Source of the DNA: Emticicia sp. BO119
GTDB lineage: Bacteria; Bacteroidota; Bacteroidia; Cytophagales; Spirosomataceae
Length of the DNA stretch: 64,000 bases
Direction of reading: 5' to 3'
Assembly (NCBI RefSeq): GCF_013912375.1
Contig: NZ_JACETV010000001.1
Location: 1,302,001-1,366,000 of the forward strand
Shown piece after piece: positions 53,592 to 63,005 of this stretch. The notes beneath the pieces are model-generated. The model searched no databases, was not told the origin of the DNA, and saw only the letters and a program-made list of their open reading frames with translations. Positions within the stretch are counted from its first letter, which is position 1. Each line of letters begins with the position of its first letter. Position numbers and translations under genes: made by a program.

Positions 53592-53630
53592 AAAAGTCTC
53601 CCTTTAGTGATATTGGGAGACTTTTGTATT
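53592..53630. terminator. Terminator after bacilliredoxin gene
   Basis: AAAAGTCTCCC (53592-53602) pairs perfectly with GGGAGACTTTT (53615-53625). A/T tracts on both sides and the position between convergent genes make it bidirectional. Confidence 0.87.
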
Positions 53631-53650
53631 TCTGAGAAACCAAAGAACTA

Positions 53651-54379
53651 TTAGAAGTTTGGCTTCAATAGATACTTAGCATAGAATTCATCAATTACTC
53701 TAACTGCATCTTCTGCTGTATCAACTAATTTAATTAATTTTAAATCTTCCGGATTAATATTATTTGCATTTTCGCACATAGTATTCTGAAGCCAATCTAA
53801 TAATCCTTTCCAGTATTCTGTTCCAACCATTACAATCGGGAAACGTGCAATTTTCTTGGTTTGTATTAATGTTAACGCTTCAAATAATTCATCTAACGTT
53901 CCAAAACCACCAGGCATTATTATGAATCCCTGCGAATATTTCATGAAACACACTTTGCGGGCAAAGAAATAATCAAAGTTAATACTTTTATCAGGATCTA
54001 CATATTGGTTAGGAACCTGCTCGAATGGTAATTTTATATTTAAACCGATTGACTTACCACCATTTTTACTGGCACCTTTGTTACCGGCTTCCATAATGCC
54101 AGGACCACCTCCTGTAATTACCCCATATCCATTTTTTACTAATCGAGCTGCAATATCAACAGACATTTGATAGTATTTATGGTCTGGTTTGGTTCTTGCT
54201 GAACCATATATTGTTACTGAAGGCCCGATTTTTGCTAACCTATCAAAACCATCTACAAATTCGGCAACAGTTTTTAGAATCTGCCAGGAATCCTGGCTAT
54301 GTATTTCATTCCAGCCTTTTTCAACAAATGCTTCACGTATCAGCAACTCTTCATTTGATTCAATTTCCTTTTCGCTCAT
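53651..54379 (-). CDS. LOG/TIGR00730 family Rossmann protein
   Basis: A 242-residue protein with the lysine-decarboxylase-like (LOG) signature: TIYGSARTKPDHKYY, GGGPGIMEAGNKGA and MPGGFGTLDELFEALTL (PGGxGTxxE). Such proteins hydrolyse nucleoside 5'-monophosphates (cytokinin-activating-type activity is known for some). A longer reading from 54427 exists; MSEKEIESNEELLIREAF is the preferred start. It is divergent from rpiB. Confidence 0.88.
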   Translation of the reverse strand: MSEKEIESNEELLIREAFVEKGWNEIHSQDSWQILKTVAEFVDGFDRLAKIGPSVTIYGSARTKPDHKYYQMSVDIAARLVKNGYGVITGGGPGIMEAGNKGASKNGGKSIGLNIKLPFEQVPNQYVDPDKSINFDYFFARKVCFMKYSQGFIIMPGGFGTLDELFEALTLIQTKKIARFPIVMVGTEYWKGLLDWLQNTMCENANNINPEDLKLIKLVDTAEDAVRVIDEFYAKYLLKPNF

Positions 54380-54454
54380 AATAATAATAGAATTTTGTCT
54401 TACAAAATAATGATTCTTCTTTAACAATTACAGAAGAATCGGATTTAGAAAACG

Positions 54455-54462
54455 TATATTTG
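54455..54462 (+). promoter_or_regulatory. -7 box for rpiB
   Basis: TATATTTG followed by C, matching TAnnTTTG(C), 33 bases before the ATG. No clear -33. Confidence 0.5.
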
Positions 54463-54495
54463 CAAAAAAAAGTTTGAACCAACAAATATATATCA

Positions 54496-54924
54496 ATGAA
54501 AGTTGCAATAGCAGGAGACCATGCAGGTTTTGAATACAAAAAAGTAATTCTGAAATGGCTTCAGAGTCAGAATTTTGAGACGGCTGATTTTGGGCCTTAT
54601 ACACCAGAATCAATGGATTATCCCGACACAACTCACCCATTGGCAAGCGCTGTTGAAAAAGGAGAGTACGAGTTTGGCGTGTTAATATGTGGAAGTGGTA
54701 ATGGTGTTTGTATGACGGCCAACCATCATCAGGGAATTAGAGCAGGTTTAGCCTGGAACTTAGAAGTAGCAGAATTGATTCGTCAGCATAATAATGCAAA
54801 TGTCATTTGTTTACCTGCCAGATTTATTGATTTAGAATTAGCATTGGACTGTGTTAAGACATTTTTGAAAACCACCTTTGAAGGTGGAAGACATGCCCGC
54901 AGAGCAGATAAAATTTCTTGCTGA
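54496..54924 (+). CDS. rpiB: Ribose 5-phosphate isomerase B
   Basis: A 142-residue RpiB: GDHAGFEYKK (Asp8, His9), TTHPLASAVEKGEYEFGVLICGSGNGVCMTANHHQGIRAGLA with the catalytic Cys65, and FLKTTFEGGRHARRADKI. It interconverts ribose 5-phosphate and ribulose 5-phosphate in the pentose pathway. Length is normal. Convergent with a membrane protein gene 19 bp away. Confidence 0.95.
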   Translation: MKVAIAGDHAGFEYKKVILKWLQSQNFETADFGPYTPESMDYPDTTHPLASAVEKGEYEFGVLICGSGNGVCMTANHHQGIRAGLAWNLEVAELIRQHNNANVICLPARFIDLELALDCVKTFLKTTFEGGRHARRADKISC

Positions 54925-54928
54925 TAGA

Positions 54929-54970
54929 TTATCAAAGGAAGAATCAATTCTTCCTTTGATAAATTCCTTT
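54929..54970. terminator. Hairpin terminator overlapping the end of a convergent gene
   Basis: TTATCAAAGGAAGAAT (54929-54944) pairs perfectly with ATTCTTCCTTTGATAA (54947-54962), nearly loopless in this frame (3-5 nt at the turn), so a very stable stem. The right arm covers the last codons and stop of the minus-strand membrane protein. Confidence 0.75.
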
Positions 54971-56353
54971 GATATTGGTAGTTCTGTAATCAACAGCTAA
55001 TGCCGGAATTCTTTGAAAGATTTTAGGAACTACATTCTGTTTATCAATGATTATTGTGGGTGGATCTTTTTTGAAATTATCGAAAATATTAATAATGCTC
55101 TCGTAATTATCAGGGTTTTCAAGGTCAATCTTCGATAAATCCCAGTTAAGATAGCAAGTAGCCGATTTCCCTAATTTATACTCATCAATTCTTTCGCCAA
55201 TTACCAGCATCTTTTGCCCCTTCATTAATTCGGGTAATGGTTTAGGCTTTATTCTCATATCTGAAAGTTGCTCAAAGCCTTTACCGAATACAGGGGTTAC
55301 ACCTTGGTATTGCATCAGAACAATTCCTATAAATATAATGATAAACGTAAGTTCAGGGAAAAATGCACCCCTGAAGTGCAAAAAGAAACCTGTGACAAAA
55401 AAAGCAAAACATGGTACAAAAATGATGAATTGCATAGGTGCCACATTGGGTGATAGAAATAAAGCCAACAAGGCTATTACAGCCCATAATAGCATAATTT
55501 GCTGTGTACGTTGCTGATAACTATTATAACGAGATGCTTGCGACTGTCGGAGAAATCCCAAAAAGGCAAGTATTGTTGGAGCAGTAATTGCCAATAAGGC
55601 ACTTTTGAAGTCCTCTAAACTATATTGTTTGATTTTAAATATACCGTTAAACCAATTATACTTGAATTCTTCAATGCTATTGTTAAAATAAAAATAGAGG
55701 GTTACTAAAAACAATGGAATTGCGAAGCCAAGCAATGCTAAGAAGTGTTGTCTTAAATTAGCATTTGTAAAAAACAAGAGGCAGGCAGTGCTCCATAGAA
55801 TGAAAACCATTGATGGTTGGTGAAACAATACTGCTACGCCTATATAAAGACCAATTTCAAAAACCTCATCAGAAACTCCTTCTCTTCGTTCCATTTGTTT
55901 GACAATCTTGTTAAAAGCAAACAAAAGGAAAGTAGTGGCTAATAAAACTGGTGATAGTTTGCTCATATCGAAAGACAAACTCATTAATAGTACATAGACA
56001 AGACCTGGAGCATAATTTTTTTCAAGGAATGTCTGGCGCGTATTGCAGGTAAAAGTAAAATACAAGGCTTGGAAATAAATAATCAGAATAGCGATAAACT
56101 CATATGCAAACTGAACCCTCCCAAAGGATAAATCTATCAACCAATAGATAAGGGCAGATAATGGGCCAACGTTAGTCCAGAGTTCTTTATAAAGAAAACT
56201 CCCGTTTCGGATTTTTTCTCCTACTAACATCCATTCTAATTCAGGTAATAAAATAGGGAGCTTATCTCCTAAAAACGGTAATTTCAAAAGAATTACCAGC
56301 AATAATAAAGATAAGATATGGAAAAGAGTATTGAATCGGAAAAATGTTAACAA
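54944..56353 (-). CDS. Polytopic membrane protein of unknown family
   Basis: A 469-residue integral membrane protein with about ten or eleven hydrophobic segments, alternating with short loops, and a C-terminal soluble part (about 390-469) containing LVIGERIDEYKLGKSATCYLNWDL. It may be distantly like DUF6427/EpsG-type proteins, but I cannot assign it. The C-terminal codons lie in a hairpin shared with rpiB. The adjacent rbfA is divergent. Confidence 0.7.
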   Translation of the reverse strand: MLTFFRFNTLFHILSLLLLVILLKLPFLGDKLPILLPELEWMLVGEKIRNGSFLYKELWTNVGPLSALIYWLIDLSFGRVQFAYEFIAILIIYFQALYFTFTCNTRQTFLEKNYAPGLVYVLLMSLSFDMSKLSPVLLATTFLLFAFNKIVKQMERREGVSDEVFEIGLYIGVAVLFHQPSMVFILWSTACLLFFTNANLRQHFLALLGFAIPLFLVTLYFYFNNSIEEFKYNWFNGIFKIKQYSLEDFKSALLAITAPTILAFLGFLRQSQASRYNSYQQRTQQIMLLWAVIALLALFLSPNVAPMQFIIFVPCFAFFVTGFFLHFRGAFFPELTFIIIFIGIVLMQYQGVTPVFGKGFEQLSDMRIKPKPLPELMKGQKMLVIGERIDEYKLGKSATCYLNWDLSKIDLENPDNYESIINIFDNFKKDPPTIIIDKQNVVPKIFQRIPALAVDYRTTNIKGIYQRKN

Positions 56354-56514
56354 GGCTCTATGGTTTATGTATTTTTTGCAAAGTTATGAAAAATTCATCC
56401 AGGAAAGTTGAAAAAAATGGATTTACAGAGCAAAACACAATTTTTAGATATTTTCTTAACCAATAACCAGAAATAGTACGGATATTTGTATAATATTTAG
56501 TGAATTTGAACATA

Positions 56515-56892
56515 ATGGAATCGAAAAGACAAAGACAAGTAGCAAAGCAGATTCAGAAAGATTTGGGAGAGATTTTTCAGAGAGAAATGAAACAGGCATT
56601 TGATAAGGCATTTGTTACAATTACTGATGTAAAAACTACTCCAGATTTGGCAATAGCGAGAGTTTATCTTAGCTTTTTGCTGACAAAAGATAAAGAAGGG
56701 CTATTGGAAACAATACGCGAGCATTCCAAAACCATCAGAAACCACTTGGCAAGCCGGGTAAGACATCAATTAAGAATTGTCCCTGAATTACAGTTTTATA
56801 TTGACGATACAGCAGAATATGCACAAAAAATAGAGAATCTGTTTGCTAATATAGTTATCCCACCGGTTTCTGATGAGGAAAATGAAGAATAA
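56515..56892 (+). CDS. rbfA: Ribosome-binding factor A
   Basis: A 125-residue RbfA: MESKRQRQVAKQIQKDLGEIFQREM, VTITDVKTTPDLAIARVYLSFL, LASRVRHQLRIVPELQFYIDDT. It assists 30S maturation near 16S helix 1. ATG at 56515 was preferred to a GTG at 56500. It precedes the ABC permease by 33 bp and is usually found there. Confidence 0.93.
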   Translation: MESKRQRQVAKQIQKDLGEIFQREMKQAFDKAFVTITDVKTTPDLAIARVYLSFLLTKDKEGLLETIREHSKTIRNHLASRVRHQLRIVPELQFYIDDTAEYAQKIENLFANIVIPPVSDEENEE

Positions 56893-56925
56893 TATTTACG
56901 CCATAGAAAATAAAACTTCTGCACT

Positions 56926-58131
56926 TTGAATTTATCATTTTTAATAGCCAGACGTTATTTTTTATCACGAAAGAAAAAGAGTTTTATCAACTTTATTTCT
57001 TTTATGTCGATGTTGGGTATAGGAATCGGGACTATGGCAACAGTGGCAGTTTTATCAGTATTTAATGGTCTTGAAGATCTGAATCGGAGTATTTTTAAAT
57101 CATTTGACCCTGATATTAAAATATCAGCGGTTAAGGGAAAAACGTTTAATATTGAAAAAGATAAATTAGTTAAACTCAAGAAGATTGAAGGTGTAGACTA
57201 TATTACAGAAGTAATTCAGGATAATGCCTTAGTTATGTACGAAGATGGGAAAATGGTAGTTACATTAAAGGGAGTAGATAGTACTTTTCAAAAAAATAGT
57301 CGTTTGAAAGGTTCATTGGTTGAGGGAAGTTTTGTATTGAATAAAGACAGCATTGATTATGCATTTATAGGTGGCAACGTTTACGGTGCTCTTAATATCT
57401 CAATTGATAATATTCTTGAACCATTAGAGATCTGGTATCCTAAAAATCAGAAAAAACTTTCGCTTATACCTGAAAATAACATCAATAAAAAAGTAATTAA
57501 TATTTCAGGTGTATATGCTTTAGAACAGTTTCATGATGATTTTGTTTATGTGCCGCTTTCAGTTGCAAAAGAGCTGACCGAATATAATGACAAGCGCACT
57601 TCTTTAGAAGTGCAGCTTAAACCTATGGCAGATGCTGACAAAATTCAGGGCGAAATAAAAGTTATTTTCGGAGATATGTTTTTAGTACAAAATCAGGATC
57701 AACAAAATGCGAACTTATTCAGAGCGATTAAAATCGAAAAATTGTTTATTTTTATAGCCTTAGTTTTTATTATTGGTGTAGCCTCGTTCAATATTTTCTT
57801 CTCACTGACTATGCTGGTAATAGATAAAAAAGACGAAGTGAGGACTTTATATGCGATGGGAGCTGATGATTCGTTAATAAGAAGAATATTCTTTAGTGAA
57901 GGGGCAATTATTTCTTTTATTGGGACAATTGTTGGTCTTATATTAGGGTTTGTATTTTGCCTGACCCAAGAAAGATATGGTTGGTTAGGAATGGGTATGG
58001 ATAGTGCAGTAGTTGATGCTTATCCGGTAAAAATTAACCCTATGGATTTTTTGATTACCGCAGTAGCTGTTGTAATTATTACGCTTTTAGTATCTTACTT
58101 CCCCGCCAGGCGTGCTTCGAGTGAATATTGA
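56926..58131 (+). CDS. FtsX-like permease, LolE-type lipoprotein release
   Basis: A 401-residue permease starting with TTG (read as Met): MNLSFLIARRYFLSRKKKSFINFISFMSMLGIGIG. This start matches homologues exactly, so TTG is used although no ATG is near. Four membrane helices (residue 25-45, then three C-terminal) flank a periplasmic MacB-PCD-like domain (about 50-260). The family partners LolD (17050-17715) to release lipoproteins. It follows rbfA closely, as in many Bacteroidota. Confidence 0.9.
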   Translation: MNLSFLIARRYFLSRKKKSFINFISFMSMLGIGIGTMATVAVLSVFNGLEDLNRSIFKSFDPDIKISAVKGKTFNIEKDKLVKLKKIEGVDYITEVIQDNALVMYEDGKMVVTLKGVDSTFQKNSRLKGSLVEGSFVLNKDSIDYAFIGGNVYGALNISIDNILEPLEIWYPKNQKKLSLIPENNINKKVINISGVYALEQFHDDFVYVPLSVAKELTEYNDKRTSLEVQLKPMADADKIQGEIKVIFGDMFLVQNQDQQNANLFRAIKIEKLFIFIALVFIIGVASFNIFFSLTMLVIDKKDEVRTLYAMGADDSLIRRIFFSEGAIISFIGTIVGLILGFVFCLTQERYGWLGMGMDSAVVDAYPVKINPMDFLITAVAVVIITLLVSYFPARRASSEY

Positions 58132-58161
58132 TAAGATTTTTCAAAGTTGACAAAAATACAA

Positions 58162-59205
58162 ATGAACCTTCTTTTTAAACTTACTTCCCTAACCTTAGTT
58201 GTTACGCAGAGTTTCGGACAAACTGCCAGTCTGAACCTGCAGTCAAAAAAATGGATACTCCTCACAAATCGAATCGAAAAAAATGACATTTATTTAGCAT
58301 CATATAGCCCTTCGAAGCTAAAAGCAGATACTTTCGTGATGCGCTTTGGAAGGAATGGACAAATTGAGTATGATTACGAAACTAATCAGCATACACAAGC
58401 CAGTGGTAGAACTGAGTTTTTAGATATTGATACTAAGGTGTCATCCTGGGAGTATAATAATGCTACCACTGTATTGACTTTGAGCTTAAAAGGGGGGTAT
58501 AAAAGCCTTGATGATTTTAATTTTAAAAGATATTATACAATTGAACCAATTAATGATGGGTATGTATTAAAAAGAATTTCTGAACAAGTTGCCGAGAGTC
58601 TGAAAAACCCGGTTACCCAAAGTGAAATTACAAAATCTCTGGTTAAAGAGACCTATGGTAAATCTGCTGAAATTATTAGTCCTGTTTTGGTTAAAGAAGT
58701 AAAAGAAGAAGCAAAAATATCTTTTGTAGATGCAAAAGAATTAAGAAAAGAAGAAATAGAGGCAGTAAAATTAGCTGAGAGTATAACACATACTAAAATT
58801 TTATTGTCAGATTCAAAGCGCTGGATTTTGCTGACTAATAAAATCATAAAGAATACCATCAAATTTACTTCATACGATAAATCCAAATTCAGAATCAATA
58901 CTTTAATACTGACTTTTGCAGGAAATGGGAAGTTAGAATATGATTATCAGATGGACCCAACTCTTGAATTCTGTGCTGGTATTGATTTTCTTGATATTGA
59001 TACAGAGGAATCAACCTGGTCGTTTGATGAATCAAGCAATATTCTGACCTTAACGATCAAAGGTGGGTATGCCAGCCTGGATGATTTTAAATTTAAAAGA
59101 GATTACAAGGTTGAACAAACCGAAGATGAATATATTTTGCATAAAGTGAGAGAGCACTATTACATTGATCTGAAAAAACAAAATCAGAAAAAGAAAGCGG
59201 AGTAA
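58162..59205 (+). CDS. Exported protein with two copies of an unrecognised domain
   Basis: A 347-residue protein with signal peptide MNLLFKLTSLTLVVTQSFG and two ~110-residue repeats: residues about 27-135 (KKWILLTNRIEKND through YTIEPINDGYVLKRI) and about 217-330 (KRWILLTNKIIKN through YKVEQTEDEYILHKV). They share W-I-L-L-T-N-k-I, the s-K-y s-K-L segment, F-L-D-I-D-T, W-s-y and L-t-l-t-i-K-G-G-Y-x-S-L-D-D-F-x-F-K-R. The linker (about 140-200) is Lys/Glu-rich helical. I do not recognise the domain. ATG preferred to TTG 15 bp upstream. It follows the permease by 30 bp. Confidence 0.8.
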   Translation: MNLLFKLTSLTLVVTQSFGQTASLNLQSKKWILLTNRIEKNDIYLASYSPSKLKADTFVMRFGRNGQIEYDYETNQHTQASGRTEFLDIDTKVSSWEYNNATTVLTLSLKGGYKSLDDFNFKRYYTIEPINDGYVLKRISEQVAESLKNPVTQSEITKSLVKETYGKSAEIISPVLVKEVKEEAKISFVDAKELRKEEIEAVKLAESITHTKILLSDSKRWILLTNKIIKNTIKFTSYDKSKFRINTLILTFAGNGKLEYDYQMDPTLEFCAGIDFLDIDTEESTWSFDESSNILTLTIKGGYASLDDFKFKRDYKVEQTEDEYILHKVREHYYIDLKKQNQKKKAE

Positions 59206-59364
59206 ACAAATGCTGAAATGTATAACCGAGTAATTTTATATATTTGTTAATATTTTTGACATTTTAAAGATGTGAGCGGGCAGGAATAGAATTGTAAATG
59301 GTAATTATATTTTTTATTTAGTCACTAACACATTCAACTGCTCATTCTGTAATTTTTTCGCCAC

Positions 59365-61878
59365 ATGCGTTTATTAAGTTCGCTAATATTTATATGTTTT
59401 GTTTTTGCTGCTTGGGCGCAGGAACCTCCTAATATTACACCATCGCAAGGAAAATATAATCCTGAGCGAACAAAGAAGAATGATCTGATTCATACTAAAT
59501 TAGAATTAAGACCAAATTGGGATAAGCAGCAAATGTATAGTGTGGCTACCATAACTTTTAAACCACATTTTTATCCTCAAAGTGTACTTGAATTAGATGC
59601 CAAAGGCTTTGATGTACAGATGGTAAGAATGAAAAATAAGGAATTAAAGTTTGACTATAATCAACGTTTACTGAAAATAGATTTAGGTAAAACTCTCACC
59701 AGAAAAGATTCAGCGCAAGTACAGATAGTATATATAGCTAAACCAAATGAATTACCCGCCGGTGGGAGCGAAGCTATAACGGCCGATAAAGGTTTATATT
59801 TTATCAATGCTGATGGCTCAGACCCAGAAAAACCGAGACAGATATGGACTCAGGGAGAGACAGAAGCCAATTCATGTTGGTTTCCAACTATTGATTCTCC
59901 TAATCAGAAAACTACTCTTGAAATTTTCATTACCTTAGATAAACGATCAGTTGATGCGAAATACTTGACCCTTTCTAATGGAAAATTGATTTCATCTAAA
60001 GTAAACAGTGATGGTACAAGAACTGACTATTGGCGACAAGATAAGCCGGCGGCACCATATCTTACCATGATAGCAGTTGGTGATTTTAGGAAGGTAGTAG
60101 ACCCCAACTACAAAAAATTTGAGGTAAGTTATTATGTAGAGCCGAAGTTTGAAAAATATGCCATGAATATCTTCGGGCGTACTCCTGAAATGATTAGCTA
60201 TTTTGAGAATTTATTAGGTGTAGGATACCAGTGGGATAAATATTCTCAGATTGCTGTAAGGGAATATGTATCAGGAGCAATGGAAAACACAACGGCAACG
60301 GTGCATGGTGATTTTGTTCAGAAAGATAATCACCAATTGGCTGATGATAATGATGATGGTGTAATTGCGCATGAATTGTTTCACCATTGGTTTGGAGATT
60401 TGGTAACTGCTGAATCATGGGCTAACCTACCTTTAAATGAATCATTTGCCAATTATTCCGAATATCTTTGGACTGCTCACAAGTATGGGCAGGATGAAGC
60501 TGACTTGGTGGCTTATATTGCTTTCAATCAGTATTTTAGCGAGGTACAGGAAAAGCAGGAACCTCTTATACGCTACCATTATAATGATAAGGAAGATATG
60601 TTTGATTCTCATTCTTACGCCAAAGGAGGAAGAATATTACACTTATTAAGAAAACAGGTAGGAGATGAAGCATTCTTTGCTTCCTTAAAATTATATCTTA
60701 CTCAAAATGCTTTTAAAACAGGTGAGATTGATCAATTAAGATTAGCTTTTGAGTTGGTAACAGGAGAAGATTTGCATTGGTTTTTCGACCAGTGGTTCAT
60801 GAAGTCGGGAAATCCGGATTTACAAGTTATTCAAGAATACACCAACGGTAAACTTAAGTTAGTAATTAATCAGATTCAGGATACTACTTATTCAACTCTT
60901 TACCGATTACCATTGCAAGTTGAAATCTGGTCTAATAATCAGAAATCTGTACATGAAATTTTAGTTGATAAATTTACCAATACTTTTGAGTGGAATCTAC
61001 AGACATCGCCACAGATGGTATATCTTGACCCTGAAAATACCTTAGTAGGTAGAGTATTATTCCAGAAAAACAAAGAAGACTATATCTATCAATATTATCA
61101 TGCAGAGAGAGTTCCAGCTCGTTTGAACGCCCTTGAAATTCTTACTTATGTGCCCGAAGGTGATAGTATGGTGGTCAGTCCTGCTTTGGATAAGGATATT
61201 CGCAAGGTTTTAATTGACGCCACAAGAGACAAATTTTGGCGGGTCAGGCAATTGGCTGTTCAGAAATTGTATGATTACGATGGTGATGATTTCTTGGAGG
61301 TTGAAAGAGCATTGCAGAGCCGTGTTCAAAATGATGAACGTTCTTATGTAAGGGCTGATGCCATTATTGCTATGAAAGGTTTTCAGAATTCACAGAATGA
61401 TAAACTTTTTCGTGCAGCACTAAATGACACTTCTTATACTGTACAAGCCGCTGCACTTGAAGCTATACTTGGGAGCCGTCCAACTGATGCTGCAGAATTA
61501 GTAAAGAAATATGAGAATTCATATAATACTGCCATTTTTTCTGCAGTGGCTAATTATTTTTCTGAAGAATCTGCCCCGGAAAGATTTAATTGGTATATAA
61601 AACACTTAAGTAAGATGAGTGGAGGAGACCTGTATCAGGTTTTAGGTATTTTTGGTACTTACTTGGTGAAATCATCACCTGAAATTCAAGCTAAAAGTCT
61701 ACCTTTATTAAAGAAAATTGCTACTAAAGATACCCAATGGTATGTCAGATTTGCAGGGTTACAGACTTTGGCTTTACTAAGTGATTTGAAAGAAGCGAAA
61801 GATATAATAAAAGAAGTAATTGCCACAGAAAAAGACCAGCGTTTACAGAAAGTCTATCAGCAATACAAAGATTTGTAA
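59365..61878 (+). CDS. M1 family metalloaminopeptidase with HEAT-like C-terminus
   Basis: An 837-residue exported aminopeptidase. Signal peptide ending A-W-A-Q; beta-sandwich domain (about 30-260); GxMEN-type motif SGAMENTT; catalytic zinc site HELFHHW with His336, Glu337, His340, and Glu359 in NESFA (HExxH-x18-E); domain with alpha/alpha repeats (about 600-837), HEAT-like, including VRQLAVQKLYDYDG and YVRADAIIAMKG. The family removes N-terminal residues from peptides. It is clear of neighbours on the left; the radical SAM gene starts 43 bp after its stop. Confidence 0.92.
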   Translation: MRLLSSLIFICFVFAAWAQEPPNITPSQGKYNPERTKKNDLIHTKLELRPNWDKQQMYSVATITFKPHFYPQSVLELDAKGFDVQMVRMKNKELKFDYNQRLLKIDLGKTLTRKDSAQVQIVYIAKPNELPAGGSEAITADKGLYFINADGSDPEKPRQIWTQGETEANSCWFPTIDSPNQKTTLEIFITLDKRSVDAKYLTLSNGKLISSKVNSDGTRTDYWRQDKPAAPYLTMIAVGDFRKVVDPNYKKFEVSYYVEPKFEKYAMNIFGRTPEMISYFENLLGVGYQWDKYSQIAVREYVSGAMENTTATVHGDFVQKDNHQLADDNDDGVIAHELFHHWFGDLVTAESWANLPLNESFANYSEYLWTAHKYGQDEADLVAYIAFNQYFSEVQEKQEPLIRYHYNDKEDMFDSHSYAKGGRILHLLRKQVGDEAFFASLKLYLTQNAFKTGEIDQLRLAFELVTGEDLHWFFDQWFMKSGNPDLQVIQEYTNGKLKLVINQIQDTTYSTLYRLPLQVEIWSNNQKSVHEILVDKFTNTFEWNLQTSPQMVYLDPENTLVGRVLFQKNKEDYIYQYYHAERVPARLNALEILTYVPEGDSMVVSPALDKDIRKVLIDATRDKFWRVRQLAVQKLYDYDGDDFLEVERALQSRVQNDERSYVRADAIIAMKGFQNSQNDKLFRAALNDTSYTVQAAALEAILGSRPTDAAELVKKYENSYNTAIFSAVANYFSEESAPERFNWYIKHLSKMSGGDLYQVLGIFGTYLVKSSPEIQAKSLPLLKKIATKDTQWYVRFAGLQTLALLSDLKEAKDIIKEVIATEKDQRLQKVYQQYKDL

Positions 61879-61921
61879 TCAAAAATCATCGTTTTTTTAT
61901 CCTGTTACACAGCTCTCAAAA

Positions 61922-62944
61922 ATGAACAGAAATCTGAAAGATGGTCTGAATTTTTTCTCTAAAGTAACCCCAGCCCGTGCATGGAATGCTATAAAGAATG
62001 TTTCGAGCTATGTGGAGTCGAAAATGACAGGAAAACCTGTTCATCGGGGCTTACCTATTGCCATATCTGTTGAGCCTACTACTTCTTGCAATTTACGCTG
62101 TCCTGAATGTCCGAGTGGTTTAAGAAGTTTTACACGACCAACAGGTATGTTGGATGAACAACTCTTTAAACAAACAATAGACGAGCTTTCGAAGACTTTA
62201 CTGTATCTTACTTTCTATTTTCAAGGTGAACCATATCTACATCCAAAATTTTTGGAATTAGTAAAATTTGCTTCGCAAAAAGGCATTTATACTGCTACTT
62301 CAACGAATGCTCATTATTTGAGCGATGCCAATGCCAAACGTACTGTAGAGTCTGGATTAGACCGAATCGTTATTTCGATTGATGGTACGACTCAAGATAT
62401 ATATGAGCAATATAGAGTAGGGGGGAATCTATCAAAAGTAATTGAAGGAGCTAAAAATATAGTTAAATGGAAGAGAGTGTTGAAATCGGCTACTCCTCAT
62501 GTCATTTTCCAGTTTCTAGTAGTGAAACCTAATGAGCACCAAATGGAAGAAGCTAAAAAATTGACAAAGGAAATTGGTGTAGATGAAATAGCTTTTAAAA
62601 CTGCCCAGATTTATGGCTATGAAAATGGTTCTGACTTGATTCCAACTATAGATAAATATGCCCGTTATGCTCAACAGACTGATGGTACTTATAAAATCAA
62701 GAACAAATTGCTTGACCATTGCTGGAAAATGTGGCACTCTTGCGTAATAACCTGGGACGGAATGGTAGTACCTTGCTGTTTTGATAAAGACGGTGAGCAT
62801 CGCTTAGGAGACCTGAAAAATGACAGCTTTCAAACCCTTTGGCATAGCCAACTTTATACTAATTTTCGTCAATCTCTTGTACGCTCCCGTGCCGAAATTG
62901 AAATGTGTAAAAATTGCACAGAGGGAACTAAGGTATGGGGTTGA
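61922..62944 (+). CDS. Radical SAM/SPASM domain protein
   Basis: A 340-residue enzyme with the radical SAM C-N-L-R-C-P-E-C at residues 56-63 (CxxxCxxC) in SVEPTTSCNLRCPECP, and a C-terminal SPASM-like cluster region: CWKMWHSCVITWDGMVVPCCFDKDG and a final CKNC. A long GEPYLHPKFLELV block and the region IVISIDGTTQDIYEQYR are typical of this class. SPASM members often mature peptides (e.g. sactipeptide or quinohemoprotein synthesis), but no precursor peptide gene is visible next to it; it may have another substrate. I chose the internal ATG because the longer reading overlaps the peptidase gene. Confidence 0.87.
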   Translation: MNRNLKDGLNFFSKVTPARAWNAIKNVSSYVESKMTGKPVHRGLPIAISVEPTTSCNLRCPECPSGLRSFTRPTGMLDEQLFKQTIDELSKTLLYLTFYFQGEPYLHPKFLELVKFASQKGIYTATSTNAHYLSDANAKRTVESGLDRIVISIDGTTQDIYEQYRVGGNLSKVIEGAKNIVKWKRVLKSATPHVIFQFLVVKPNEHQMEEAKKLTKEIGVDEIAFKTAQIYGYENGSDLIPTIDKYARYAQQTDGTYKIKNKLLDHCWKMWHSCVITWDGMVVPCCFDKDGEHRLGDLKNDSFQTLWHSQLYTNFRQSLVRSRAEIEMCKNCTEGTKVWG

Positions 62945-62971
62945 TATTTCAATATTCATTTTATAGATTTG
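62941..62971 (+). promoter_or_regulatory. Promoter of the nucleoside permease-type gene
   Basis: TTG (62941-62943), 20 bases, TAGATTTG (62964-62971) then C: a good Bacteroidota promoter with an acceptable spacer, 34 bases before the ATG at 63006. Confidence 0.6.
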
Positions 62972-63005
62972 CCGATTACTTTAATTTTTAACCAACCCAA
63001 CCTCT

